A DNA stretch of 48,832 nt from JARKQH01 sp964631605 (lineage in GTDB: Bacteria > Verrucomicrobiota > Verrucomicrobiia > Limisphaerales > UBA8199), in contig CAZVYG010000032.1 in assembly GCA_964631605.1 (NCBI GenBank), forward strand, positions 1 to 48,832, in the 5' to 3' direction. Shown piece after piece: positions 16,740 to 24,752 of this stretch. The first letter of the stretch is position 1, and each line of letters starts with the position of its first letter. The notes under the pieces are model-generated. The model had not been told where the DNA came from. It searched no databases and saw only the letters and a list, made by a program, of their open reading frames with translations. The position numbers were made by a program, and so were the translations under genes.

Positions 16740-17060
16740 ATGATACCAAATCACGAACAGTTTATCCAAGCCATCGGCGACAAGACAAAAGTTGCCATAA
16801 GGTTCTACAGCATAGCCGACAGCCAGGTGATTGACCTGGTCTGCGCCCCGATGGATTATGGTCCCGACGCTGGCATTCCGGACGGCGTTAACCGGTATTC
16901 CTTTTGGGACTACTCGAGTAACAACGGCTCTCCGACTCTCAGTCTCCTGCCCGAGCAGGTGCTGGATTTACGCGCGCTGGGGGAGGTGTTTGACCCGGCT
17001 CAGATTCAGGCCAGGCCTCCTCAGTGGTTTATCTCCAGAAACTGGGGCGACGACAGGTGA
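16740..17060 (+). CDS. Conserved-looking hypothetical protein, 106 residues
   Basis: A soluble, mixed alpha/beta protein with no signal peptide or membrane segment: MIPNHEQFIQAIGDKTKVAI at the start, RFYSIADSQVIDLVCAPMDY in the middle, and QARPPQWFISRNWGDDR at the end. KVAIRFYS...VIDLVCAPMDYGP faintly recalls the beta-strand core of WYL-type ligand-binding domains, but no confident family is claimed. The ATG at 16740 is the only sensible start, because the two ATGs just upstream hit a stop within three codons or fewer. It is the only plus-strand gene within this minus-strand envelope block and has its own sigma-54-like promoter. Confidence 0.7.
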   Translation: MIPNHEQFIQAIGDKTKVAIRFYSIADSQVIDLVCAPMDYGPDAGIPDGVNRYSFWDYSSNNGSPTLSLLPEQVLDLRALGEVFDPAQIQARPPQWFISRNWGDDR

Positions 17061-17122
17061 GTTCTGGCTGCAAGGCTGCCCGTCCAGACGGCTCTCGGAG
17101 GGCCCCCGTGCTGATGCGAGTC

Positions 17123-17398
17123 TCAGGTCCGCACCGGGCATCCCGAATTCACCGGCGGGACTGGCACCGACACCAGGCTGGAGGTTGTCGTGCCCATGAC
17201 CGGCGATGGGATCGCAGCCCGCACGTTGCTCAGATGGCCCCAAACGCCGAAGACATTCAGCAGCCAGATGACCACCACCACGACCACCACGATGTTGAGG
17301 ATCTTTTTGATCTTTCCATCCATTGGGATGTAAGTGTTGACCAGCCACAGCAAAATTCCGGCGATGATGAGGGTGATGACAATGCTTAATAGTGACAT
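17123..17398 (-). CDS. Thivi_2564-family small membrane protein
   Basis: 91 residues. The first 52 (MSLLSIVITLIIAGILLWLV, then NTYIPMDGKIKKILNIV and WLLNVFGVW) match the Thivi_2564 family: two hydrophobic helices joined by the conserved NxYIPMDGKIKxILN. The remaining C-terminal tail of about 40 residues, rich in Val, Pro and Ser, extends beyond the family core and may be periplasmic. Function is unknown. The leader is A-rich (agaaagaaaaagaacgagt), resembling that of the Lmo0937 gene. A TGGCAC-type sigma-54-like element lies about 70 bases upstream. Confidence 0.88.
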   Translation of the reverse strand: MSLLSIVITLIIAGILLWLVNTYIPMDGKIKKILNIVVVVVVVIWLLNVFGVWGHLSNVRAAIPSPVMGTTTSSLVSVPVPPVNSGCPVRT

Positions 17399-17466
17399 AC
17401 TCGTTCTTTTTCTTTCTATCTCTGTTTTGTTTGTTGCTGCGGGTTCGTCTCTGAACGCCTTCCTTC

Positions 17467-17483
17467 AGCGTGGAATGTGCCAA
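17467..17483 (-). promoter_or_regulatory. Candidate sigma-54 promoter/GGCACATT element of the Thivi_2564 gene
   Basis: The minus strand reads TTGGCACATTCCACGCT. TTGGCAC matches the -24 block perfectly, and GC falls 10 bases after GG, as required. The -12 block ACGCT is weak. Predicted start near 17456 gives a leader of about 58 bases. The octamer GGCACATT recurs before the DUF3185 and entericidin genes. Confidence 0.4.
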
Positions 17484-17609
17484 AGGCTTCCGGCGGACCG
17501 GGGTTGCGGATACAGTGTGAGGCGCGCATCGTCGGGAGGCTCTCAAGCGCTCTGCCCACAACGACCTGCGCCGTTTTTCGGCCTGAGCGATGGCCGAACC
17601 ATGGCGGGC

Positions 17610-17662
17610 GGGGCTGATAACCCCTGACGGAACCGGCCCGGTTTGAGCCTGCAGAATGCAGG
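17610..17662 (-). terminator. Three consecutive short hairpins after the radical SAM gene
   Basis: Just beyond the radical SAM stop lie three inverted repeats in 53 bases: CCTGCA/TGCAGG (17648-17662), AACCGG/CCGGTT (17631-17643) and GGGG/CCCC (17610-17624). None is followed by a T-run. They may form a factor-dependent terminator or an mRNA-stabilising structure. Confidence 0.3.
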
Positions 17663-17700
17663 ACGACACCACCGCGATTGGGCAATCTGCACGGCTGTCG

Positions 17701-19176
17701 CTATCCGTGACGGGCCGCCCTGCAGGCGCTCAAAGGCGCTCCCCCCGAGCGCGGCGGCTCCGAGGCGGCCGCCAACCTCCGCAAATAGGTCTGGTTCGCC
17801 TTCTGCCAGGCCCGGTTGATCTTCCAGGCGTAGAACGACAGGCCCGCCGCCACCCAGCGGCCGGCAACCAGTTTCCGCAAGCCTTCACTCAGCGCATACA
17901 GTTGCGTGTGTCCGTGGATTTGGGCCTGTTGAAGCTCGTAGGGGGTGAAACCCGCCGGCCGGTACACCACGTGATGAGTGTCATAGAGTTCCCAGTCGAA
18001 CGACGTAATCCGCCCTTCGGCGCAGAGCCGGTGGTAGAGTTGCGATCCCGGCAGGGGGGTTAAAATGAGCAACTGGACGCTGGTTAGCTTCCGCTCCCGC
18101 GCAAAGGCGACCGTGGCCTCGACCGTATCCCAGGTGTCTCCCTCGAAGCCGAACACGAACATGCCGTGGATATGGATGCCCGCCCCCTGAACCACTTCAA
18201 TCGCCTGGACAATGTCCGCCACACTCTGGCTCTTCTTCATCTCGGCAAGGCTTTGGGGATTGACCGACTCGAAGCCGATGAACACGGTATGGCACCCCGC
18301 CCGCTTCATCAGGCGCACCAGCTCGGGATCGCGCGCCAAATCCGCGCGGACCTGTGTGGACCATTGGAACTGGAATCGTTCGGTGATCATCGCCTCCACC
18401 AGCTCGCGCGCCCGCCGCGGGTTCGCCGTGAAGTTGTCGTCACAGAAAAAAACGAAGTGGTCCGGCCGGTCGTAACGACGCAGTTCCTCGAGCACGGAGG
18501 CCACCGACCGATACCGGAATTTTCGCCCAAACATGCCGGTCACCGAACAAAACGAACAGTCGAACGGGCAACCGCGAGATGTTTGCACCATGACGGTCCT
18601 TCTGCGCCCGATAACGCAATCGGCCGTCCCATCCGCCAGGCTGAAATCCGGTGTCGGCAGCGCGTCCAGATCGCTGATCCACGGCGCCATCGCATTGTGT
18701 CGAATGCGTCCTGCGGCATCCTTCCACGAGAGGTTTGGCACGTCCGCGTAACCGGGGTGCGGGGTTTCCACATACCCCTCCCGCCAGAGATCCAGCAAGG
18801 CGTTCATCGCCCCTTCGCCCTCCCCACGCACCACCAGCTCCGCGTGCTCCAGCGCCTCATCTGGCATGAAAGTAACGTGGGCGCCGCCCAGAACCACGGG
18901 AATCCCCCGGGCGCGGCATTCGTCCGCGATGGCGTAACCCCGCTTGACCGTCGCGGTAATCGTCGAGATGCCCACCACCTCCGGACGTCCGTGTTTCGCA
19001 ATCCAATCCGCCAGGTTGAATGGCCGGCGTCCCTCGATAAAAACCCGGCCGCTCCAATCAGACCGGCGGTTCACCAGTCCGGCCAGGATGAAACTCCCCA
19101 GCCGTGGCAGGGTGAACTGGGAGAAGATGTTGAGCTGGGCCGCCTTGGGCTCGATGAACAGCATGAGGCGTTTCAT
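17701..19176 (-). CDS. B12-binding-domain radical SAM protein (DUF4070-type)
   Basis: 491 residues. The N-terminal Rossmann-like domain (1-140, PEVVGISTITATVKRGYAIA, VVLGGAHVTFMPDEAL) is that of B12-binding radical SAM enzymes. The radical SAM core begins near 195 with SRGCPFDCSFC, so Cys203, Cys207 and Cys210 bind the [4Fe-4S] cluster. FFCDDNF and VFIGFESVNP are typical core strands. The C-terminal 140 residues (LTPLPGSQLYHRLCAEGRI, then WELYDTHHVVYRP) match the DUF4070 tail seen in hopanoid- and lipid-modifying members such as HpnJ-like enzymes. The cobalamin-binding DxHxxG motif is not evident. The substrate is unknown; lipid or natural-product modification is an inference. The start is supported by AAGGA (plus strand 19183-19187) 6 bases upstream. 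Confidence 0.88.
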   Translation of the reverse strand: MKRLMLFIEPKAAQLNIFSQFTLPRLGSFILAGLVNRRSDWSGRVFIEGRRPFNLADWIAKHGRPEVVGISTITATVKRGYAIADECRARGIPVVLGGAHVTFMPDEALEHAELVVRGEGEGAMNALLDLWREGYVETPHPGYADVPNLSWKDAAGRIRHNAMAPWISDLDALPTPDFSLADGTADCVIGRRRTVMVQTSRGCPFDCSFCSVTGMFGRKFRYRSVASVLEELRRYDRPDHFVFFCDDNFTANPRRARELVEAMITERFQFQWSTQVRADLARDPELVRLMKRAGCHTVFIGFESVNPQSLAEMKKSQSVADIVQAIEVVQGAGIHIHGMFVFGFEGDTWDTVEATVAFARERKLTSVQLLILTPLPGSQLYHRLCAEGRITSFDWELYDTHHVVYRPAGFTPYELQQAQIHGHTQLYALSEGLRKLVAGRWVAAGLSFYAWKINRAWQKANQTYLRRLAAASEPPRSGGAPLSACRAARHG

Positions 19177-19656
19177 AAACAGTCCTTAACAGTTTGTTCT
19201 CGGGCTAGCTCACGGCTCGCGGGATGCTGGTGCCTTGTTTCTACCTCTTTTAGGCGTCCCTCACAAGAAATTTAGCTGACATCACAATTGGCAATCGTGA
19301 ACCAAGCGGGAGCATCAGCGTCACACACACAACGTGCTGCGGGGGGAGCATTTGCTTTCGCCGTCTGCTCCGGCCATCCTCGTCGCCAACCCTGTTATGG
19401 ATGATCGCGGCTAACCATGGTTGAGACGTGCGGACGCGCCTTGAGATTTCTGAACCCGGTCCGGCTGCTTTGAGCCGGCAAAACGCATGGTTTGCCGAGC
19501 GGCCTTCGTGCGAACTGCACAATATTGTTGAGCTGGGTGTCTTTCGACAAGCTATCAATAGATTCCAGGTGGCTTTGAACCAACCGGTTGCAGGCAGCGG
19601 AGCGAAGTTGGCCCTCTACACGCTGAGACGGTCTCGGAAAACGCAAGACAGCCATT
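19177..19656. other. Divergent intergenic region upstream of the radical SAM and receiver genes
   Basis: 480 bases without a supported gene. It must contain promoters in both directions. A small inverted repeat CCGGCT/AGCCGG sits near 19461-19480 without a T-run. No sigma-54-like site with correct spacing was found on either strand here, so the signalling cassette to the right is probably not itself sigma-54 dependent. Confidence 0.45.
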
Positions 19657-20160
19657 ATGAAAGATTTGCATTCTGACCAACAACTGAGCGGTCTGACGAA
19701 TTCAAGATCATCCTTCGAGTTTCCATCTCCAGCCGGCAAACCCAGACCCTCCGAGACCCTCCTGCTCGTTGATGACGACCCCGCACTTCGCGACTTGGAG
19801 AGCCGGATTCTGCGCCTGCAAGGTTACACGGTGCTGGAGGCTGACAGTGCTGCGGAGGCCTTGCGCCTGGCTGGCGAGGCTGCGGCGGTTCATCTGTTGA
19901 TCACTGATTTTGCGATGCCTGGAGTGGATGGTTTGGAACTCACCCGCCGATTCCGCGCGGTGCATCCGAAGGTCCCGGTGCTGATGGTTTCCGGCTCTTT
20001 GTCGTTCTTGCGTGACGAAGCTGACACTCTGGACCGCTTCGGAATCCTGGGTAAGCCATTCGAGGCCGCTGAACTGCTTCACAAGGTTCGCACGCTCTTG
20101 AACTCCCCCCTTCCTCTGCCGAGGCGGAAACCAGGGTGTTGCAATTACTCTCAAGGATAA
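19657..20160 (+). CDS. Stand-alone receiver-domain response regulator
   Basis: 167 residues. A 30-residue polar N-terminus is followed by one receiver domain: TLLLVDDDPALRDLES near 34-49, phospho-acceptor Asp84 in LLITDFAMPGVDGLE, Ser112 in LMVSGS and Lys133 in LGKPFEA. There is no output domain, so it should act as a phosphate shuttle or by protein contact, like CheY or Spo0F. It is followed after 28 bases by a hybrid kinase, which also has a receiver, and is probably co-transcribed with it. The ATG at 19657 is the first in frame. Confidence 0.9.
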   Translation: MKDLHSDQQLSGLTNSRSSFEFPSPAGKPRPSETLLLVDDDPALRDLESRILRLQGYTVLEADSAAEALRLAGEAAAVHLLITDFAMPGVDGLELTRRFRAVHPKVPVLMVSGSLSFLRDEADTLDRFGILGKPFEAAELLHKVRTLLNSPLPLPRRKPGCCNYSQG

Positions 20161-20188
20161 CACCTATACACCAGGCATTTTGCATGAT

Positions 20189-22039
20189 ATGTTGAAATTA
20201 CTCTGTTTGGCCGAACGCGTGCGCGCTCGACTCGACGCGGGGAAACGCATGATCTACCGATTCCGACACGGCCTCATCGGACCTTTAGCCATCTTCTGGC
20301 TGATTGTCACGGTAGCCAGCGTAATAGCGGGGGCGGTAGCGTGGAGCCGGTTCTCGAAGCAGGTGGGGGGCTCCGCCGACCCGGACCAGTTTCGCGAATC
20401 CATCAACCATCTTCAGCAAATCACCTGGGTGGCCGGCCTGCTTGGGGTTGGCGCGGGCTTGTTTGCGCTCTACTTTTATGGGATTGACTATCGCCAGGAA
20501 CGGGCGCGGCGGCTGTTGTTGGAGGAAAAGTTGAGCGCGGAACAGGCGGTGCGGGAAAAGAGCGCCTTCCTCGCCAACATGAGCCATGAAATCCGCAGTC
20601 CCATGAATGCGATCCTCGGCTTCAGCGAACTGTTGGAGCCGGAGGGGCTCACGCCCAAGCAAGCGCAATATGTTCAGGCCATTCGCGACGGGGGCGCGGC
20701 CTTGCTGCATCTCATCAATGACATCCTCGACCTCTCCAAGCTCGAGGCCGGCAAACTGGAGTTGCACCCCGACCCGACCGATATGCGCGATTCGTGCGAA
20801 TTTCTCCGCACCGTCTTCGGCCAGCAGGCGGCAGCCAAATCCCTCCAGCTCCAGTTTGAAATCTCGCCGGACCTGCCCCGCGCGCTACTGCTGGATCGCC
20901 TCCGGTTGCGCCAGGTGCTGGTGAATCTGCTCGGCAATGCCATTAAGTTCACGCAGCGGGGGTCCGTGAAAACGCGAATCTCGTGGGAGCCCCGGCAAGA
21001 TGGCCGCAGCGGGACGCTCTTGATCGCTGTTGAGGACACGGGTGTCGGAATTCCTCCCGACCAACTCGACGACGTCTTCCAACCATTTGTTCAGGCAAAC
21101 GCCTTGCGGGCGGCCGAAAAGGAAGGCACCGGCATCGGGCTGACGATCGTCAAGCGTCTCGTCGAGTTGATGAGCGGCACCCTGGCTGTGGAAAGCAACT
21201 TGGGCCGCGGCACCCTCTTTCGCCTGCGTTTCCCCGATGTCCCCGTCTCCGGGCGGTTGCCGGTCGGAGATCACGCCCTGCCCGGCGGCGCCGTGGACTT
21301 TAATGACTTTGCGCCGGCCACGCTGCTGGTGGTGGATGACAACCAGGCCAATCGAGCACTGATGGCGGGCATCTTTGAGCGGACCCATCACCAGATTCAT
21401 TTTGCCAGGAACGGACGGGAAGCCTTGGAGAGCCTCGTGAATGCCAAACCCGATCTGGTATTGCTCGATCTCCGCATGCCGGTCATGGACGGGTGGACCA
21501 CACTGGCGGAAATCCGCAAGCAAGCGAGCCTGGCGTCGCTGCCCGTCATCGCGGTCACAGCTTCCAGCCAGAGCTCCGAAGGGAGCGATCTGCAAAACCT
21601 GTTCAGCGGCTATATTCGCAAGCCCTTCTCGCGGCAGACATTGTTTTTGGCGCTGGCTCAGCATCTGCAAAGGGCCCCGCCCAGTAACCGGTCGGAATGC
21701 CAGCCTCGCGGAGCGGACTCTGGCGGGTTCCCTCTCCCACCGCCCGACCAGGCGGTTCAATGGCGGGAGCTTGCTCTTGAACTGCGCCGCCTGCAGGCAG
21801 GCGAATGGCCGATGCTTCGCGACAGCCTGGCGGTGACCCAGACCCGGACCTTTGCGCATCGGCTTTTCCAGCTCGGCCAGGCAGGTCAATGCGGCCCGAT
21901 CATGACCTTTGCCGCCACCCTGGCCACCTTCGCCGATGCCTATGCCATCGGCCAGATGGAGCGGCAGTTGGCCGCGTTCCCCCAATTGGTTGACTCGATC
22001 GAAATGGCCCTGGTCCAACCCCAACTGCAGCCGGTATGA
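20189..22039 (+). CDS. Hybrid sensor histidine kinase with receiver domain
   Basis: About 616 residues. Two membrane helices (28-52 and 77-98) enclose a short 25-residue outside loop, so it likely senses the membrane or a partner. The HisKA box is FLANMSHEIRSPMNAILGFS with His133, followed by HATPase with NLLGNAIKFT, DTGVGIPPDQ and GTGIGLTIVKRL. A receiver follows (LLVVDDNQANRALMAG, VLLDLRMPVMDGW, IRKPF). The last 80 residues are helical (FAHRLFQLGQAGQCGPIMTF) and recall the non-catalytic tails of some hybrid kinases; the HxxKG of a true Hpt domain is missing. An alternative start at 20249 (MIYRFRHG) has GGGG 6 bases before it. A TTG at 20180 is also in frame. Confidence 0.9.
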   Translation: MLKLLCLAERVRARLDAGKRMIYRFRHGLIGPLAIFWLIVTVASVIAGAVAWSRFSKQVGGSADPDQFRESINHLQQITWVAGLLGVGAGLFALYFYGIDYRQERARRLLLEEKLSAEQAVREKSAFLANMSHEIRSPMNAILGFSELLEPEGLTPKQAQYVQAIRDGGAALLHLINDILDLSKLEAGKLELHPDPTDMRDSCEFLRTVFGQQAAAKSLQLQFEISPDLPRALLLDRLRLRQVLVNLLGNAIKFTQRGSVKTRISWEPRQDGRSGTLLIAVEDTGVGIPPDQLDDVFQPFVQANALRAAEKEGTGIGLTIVKRLVELMSGTLAVESNLGRGTLFRLRFPDVPVSGRLPVGDHALPGGAVDFNDFAPATLLVVDDNQANRALMAGIFERTHHQIHFARNGREALESLVNAKPDLVLLDLRMPVMDGWTTLAEIRKQASLASLPVIAVTASSQSSEGSDLQNLFSGYIRKPFSRQTLFLALAQHLQRAPPSNRSECQPRGADSGGFPLPPPDQAVQWRELALELRRLQAGEWPMLRDSLAVTQTRTFAHRLFQLGQAGQCGPIMTFAATLATFADAYAIGQMERQLAAFPQLVDSIEMALVQPQLQPV

Positions 22040-22169
22040 CAAATACCTGTTCCATCGTCCGAAGAGGCCTCCCGACCTCGAAACGGATGATCGCCTCCTG
22101 CGCTCGCCGCGCGGCCGATTACGCGACCGGTCCCACCTCGAGAAGGTTCGAGTTGCCGCGGGGTTCCCC

Positions 22170-23291
22170 ATGAATGCCCCCGCAGCAGAACCCAACGCCG
22201 GCTGTCTCCTCGTCGTGGATGATCAGGAGTCCAACATTCAAATCGTCGGTGCGGCCCTCGGCAAACTCGGATTCGAGGTTCTCCCCGCCGCCAGCGGCCC
22301 CCAGGCCTTCCAACGGCTCGCCGTTCGCCGCCCCGACCTTATCCTCCTCGACCTGCTTATGCCGGAGATGGACGGATTTGAAGTCTGCCGCCGCATTCGC
22401 GACAACCGCGATTGGATTGAGATTCCCATCATTTTCCTCTCCTCGGCCGACGACAAGGGCCTGATCGTTCGCGCCCTGGAAAGCGGCGGCGTGGACTACG
22501 TCACCAAGCCGTTCAACCGGGCCGAATTAGTCACGCGCGTCCGCACGCACCTGGCCCTCAAGCGGGCTCGCGACGAGCTGCGACAAATCGCCGAGGATCG
22601 GGATGAATTACTCGGCATCCTCACCCACGACCTCAAGAACCATCTGGGCGGCATGGACATGAGCGCCCGTTTGCTGCGTGAGCGCACCGAGGCGGCCGTG
22701 GACCCCAAGCTGCGCTTGATGGCCGAGAATATCTCCCATTCGAGCAGCCAGATGCTCGCTTTCGTGAAGGAGTTCCTGGCCAATTCCTCCGCCGACCATG
22801 GCCTGAACTTGAAGATCGAGCCCGTCAATTTGCTGGATGCGGCCCTGCACGCCGTCCAACTGCATCAGGAGGCCGCAAAACGCAAGCAACTCACTCTTCA
22901 GACCGTTCTGCCGGCCTCCGACGCCGTGCGCGTGCAGGCCGACCCCGCCGCCCTCAGCCAGGTGTTTGACAATCTCCTCTCCAACGCCGTCAAGTTCTCT
23001 CCGCCCGGAAAGCAGATTCGTCTCACGGTCTGCCCGCCTGGCGCGCGGTCCGTCGAATGCCAGCTTCAGGATCAAGGGCCTGGTTTCAACGAAAGCGACA
23101 AGGCACGCATGTTTTGCCGCTATGCGCGCCTTTCGGCCCGGCCCACCGGCGGCGAGCCCTCCACCGGCCTGGGCCTGAGCATCGCTCGGAAACTCGTGCT
23201 GGCGATGCAGGGGGAACTGGCTTGCGAAAGCTCTCCAGGCAACGGCGCCACCTTCACCCTCCGCCTGCCCCGGGCCAGGGGCTTTCCTTGA
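22170..23291 (+). CDS. Receiver-histidine kinase (REC-HisKA-HATPase)
   Basis: 373 residues, soluble. An N-terminal receiver (LLVVDDQESNIQIVGAAL; Asp61 in LILLDLLMPEMDGFE; VTKPFNR) joins through a helical linker to a kinase whose phospho-histidine is His153 in ILTHDLKNHLGGMD. HATPase motifs follow: NLLSNAVKFSPPGK, DQGPGF and GLGLSIARKLVLAM. The order receiver-then-kinase means it can take phosphate from an upstream kinase and change its own activity. The ATG at 22170 is chosen because the receiver begins shortly after it; 130 bases upstream are open in frame but not protein-like. It ends 9 bases before the NtrC-family gene, so the two are likely co-translated and paired. Confidence 0.9.
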   Translation: MNAPAAEPNAGCLLVVDDQESNIQIVGAALGKLGFEVLPAASGPQAFQRLAVRRPDLILLDLLMPEMDGFEVCRRIRDNRDWIEIPIIFLSSADDKGLIVRALESGGVDYVTKPFNRAELVTRVRTHLALKRARDELRQIAEDRDELLGILTHDLKNHLGGMDMSARLLRERTEAAVDPKLRLMAENISHSSSQMLAFVKEFLANSSADHGLNLKIEPVNLLDAALHAVQLHQEAAKRKQLTLQTVLPASDAVRVQADPAALSQVFDNLLSNAVKFSPPGKQIRLTVCPPGARSVECQLQDQGPGFNESDKARMFCRYARLSARPTGGEPSTGLGLSIARKLVLAMQGELACESSPGNGATFTLRLPRARGFP

Positions 23292-23300
23292 GACTTCCCT

Positions 23301-24665
23301 ATGGACTTTCTAGTCATTGATGACGACAAAACCTTCCGCGACGCGACCTGCCTGCTCATTGACGGCGAGGGCCATTACGCCCAGGGCGCTGCTTCGGGGG
23401 AGTTGGGCCTTGCGGAACTCCGAGATGCCAAATTCGACGCGGTGCTTCTGGACCTCATTCTCGGGCCCGAGAAAGGCTTGGACATTCTCGAACAGATTCT
23501 CAAACGCCAGCCCAACCTGCCGGTGGTGATGTTTACCGCCCAAGGCAGCGTGAAAAACGCGGTGGAGGCCATGCGGCGCGGTGCCGTGGACTTCCTGGAA
23601 AAGCCGTTCAACCGCGAACAATTTCATCTGGTCCTCGCCCGCGTGCAGCGTTTCCACCAGCTTAACCAGAACATCCAGCGGCTCGAACGCGAAGTCAAAG
23701 ACAGCAATGCTCAAAGTCCAGAAATCCTCCTGGATTCCAGCACCCCCCTCATGAAAGAGGTGATGGACACCCTCCTGCGAGCAGCAAAAACCCCGGCCTC
23801 GATTCTGATCCTCGGCGAAAGCGGCACCGGCAAGAGCGTGTTGGCCCGCGCCGTTCACCAACACAGCCACCTGGCGGAGGGACCCTTCATCACCGTGAGC
23901 TGCCCAAGCCTGTCCCGGGAACTGCTGGAAAGCGAATTGTTTGGCCATGCCAGAGGCGCCTTCACCGGCGCCCTGCGCGACCATTGGGGCAAAGTCAAGG
24001 CCGCCGCCGGCGGCACCCTCTTCCTGGACGAGATCGGTGACCTGCCTTTGGAAATCCAGCCCAAGTTGCTCCGGCTTCTCCAGGAACGGGAATATGAGCG
24101 GGTGGGCGAAAACATCACCCGCCAGGCGGAGGTGCGCGTCCTCGCCGCCACCAGCCGCGATCTCAGACAGCGCGTCGCCGAAGGCGCCTTTCGCGAGGAT
24201 CTTTATTTCCGCCTTAACGTGATCACGGCCGAAATCCCCCCGCTGCGCCTTCGCCCGGGCGATCTCGTTCGCTTCGCCGAACATTATTTCAAACATTTTG
24301 CCGCCCTCTGTGGACGCCGTCTCGAGGGCTTTTCCCAGCCGGCTGGGGACGCCCTCCGCGCCTACTCCTGGCCGGGCAACCTCCGCGAGTTGCGCAACGC
24401 CATCGAACGCGCCGTCATCATGGCTAAAGGCAATAGAATCAACCTCGAAGACCTCCCCGCCGAATTGCGCGGTCAGACCGGTGCCGGAGCCAACGGCGCC
24501 GCTGGCACCTTGCAGGTTGGCTCCCGCGTTTCCCTCGAGCAGTTGGAGGAAGCCCATGTCCGCCAGATTTTGGACAGCACCGCCAACTTGGCCGAGGCAG
24601 CCCAGGTTCTGGGAATTGATCAGGCCACCCTCTATCGAAAACGCAAGAAAATGGGTTTGGAGTAA
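23301..24665 (+). CDS. NtrC-family sigma-54-dependent response regulator
   Basis: 454 residues. Receiver: VIDDDK at 5-10, Asp51, Thr79 and Lys101. The AAA+ activator domain has Walker A GESGTGKS (172-179), the sigma-54 contact loop GAFTGA (219-224) and Walker B LFLDEIGD (240-247). A Fis-type HTH ends the protein (NLAEAAQVLGIDQATLYRKR). All features needed to open sigma-54 promoters are intact. The nearest upstream gene, 9 bases away, is the REC-HisKA kinase that probably phosphorylates it. Candidate target sites are the TGGCAC-type elements 6-7 kb away before the small envelope genes; the link is a hypothesis. Confidence 0.95.
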   Translation: MDFLVIDDDKTFRDATCLLIDGEGHYAQGAASGELGLAELRDAKFDAVLLDLILGPEKGLDILEQILKRQPNLPVVMFTAQGSVKNAVEAMRRGAVDFLEKPFNREQFHLVLARVQRFHQLNQNIQRLEREVKDSNAQSPEILLDSSTPLMKEVMDTLLRAAKTPASILILGESGTGKSVLARAVHQHSHLAEGPFITVSCPSLSRELLESELFGHARGAFTGALRDHWGKVKAAAGGTLFLDEIGDLPLEIQPKLLRLLQEREYERVGENITRQAEVRVLAATSRDLRQRVAEGAFREDLYFRLNVITAEIPPLRLRPGDLVRFAEHYFKHFAALCGRRLEGFSQPAGDALRAYSWPGNLRELRNAIERAVIMAKGNRINLEDLPAELRGQTGAGANGAAGTLQVGSRVSLEQLEEAHVRQILDSTANLAEAAQVLGIDQATLYRKRKKMGLE

Positions 24666-24752
24666 GGCCGGTGATGGATGCAGCCAGAGGTCGGCACGCC
24701 CGGCGGTGAAAACATTTGACACGGGCGGGCTTAACGCGTTAAGTTTGTGGCA

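Noticed and set aside
19461..19480. CCGGCT/AGCCGG hairpin as a terminator
   Set aside because: Six base pairs with no following T-run, and it is not at the end of any gene.
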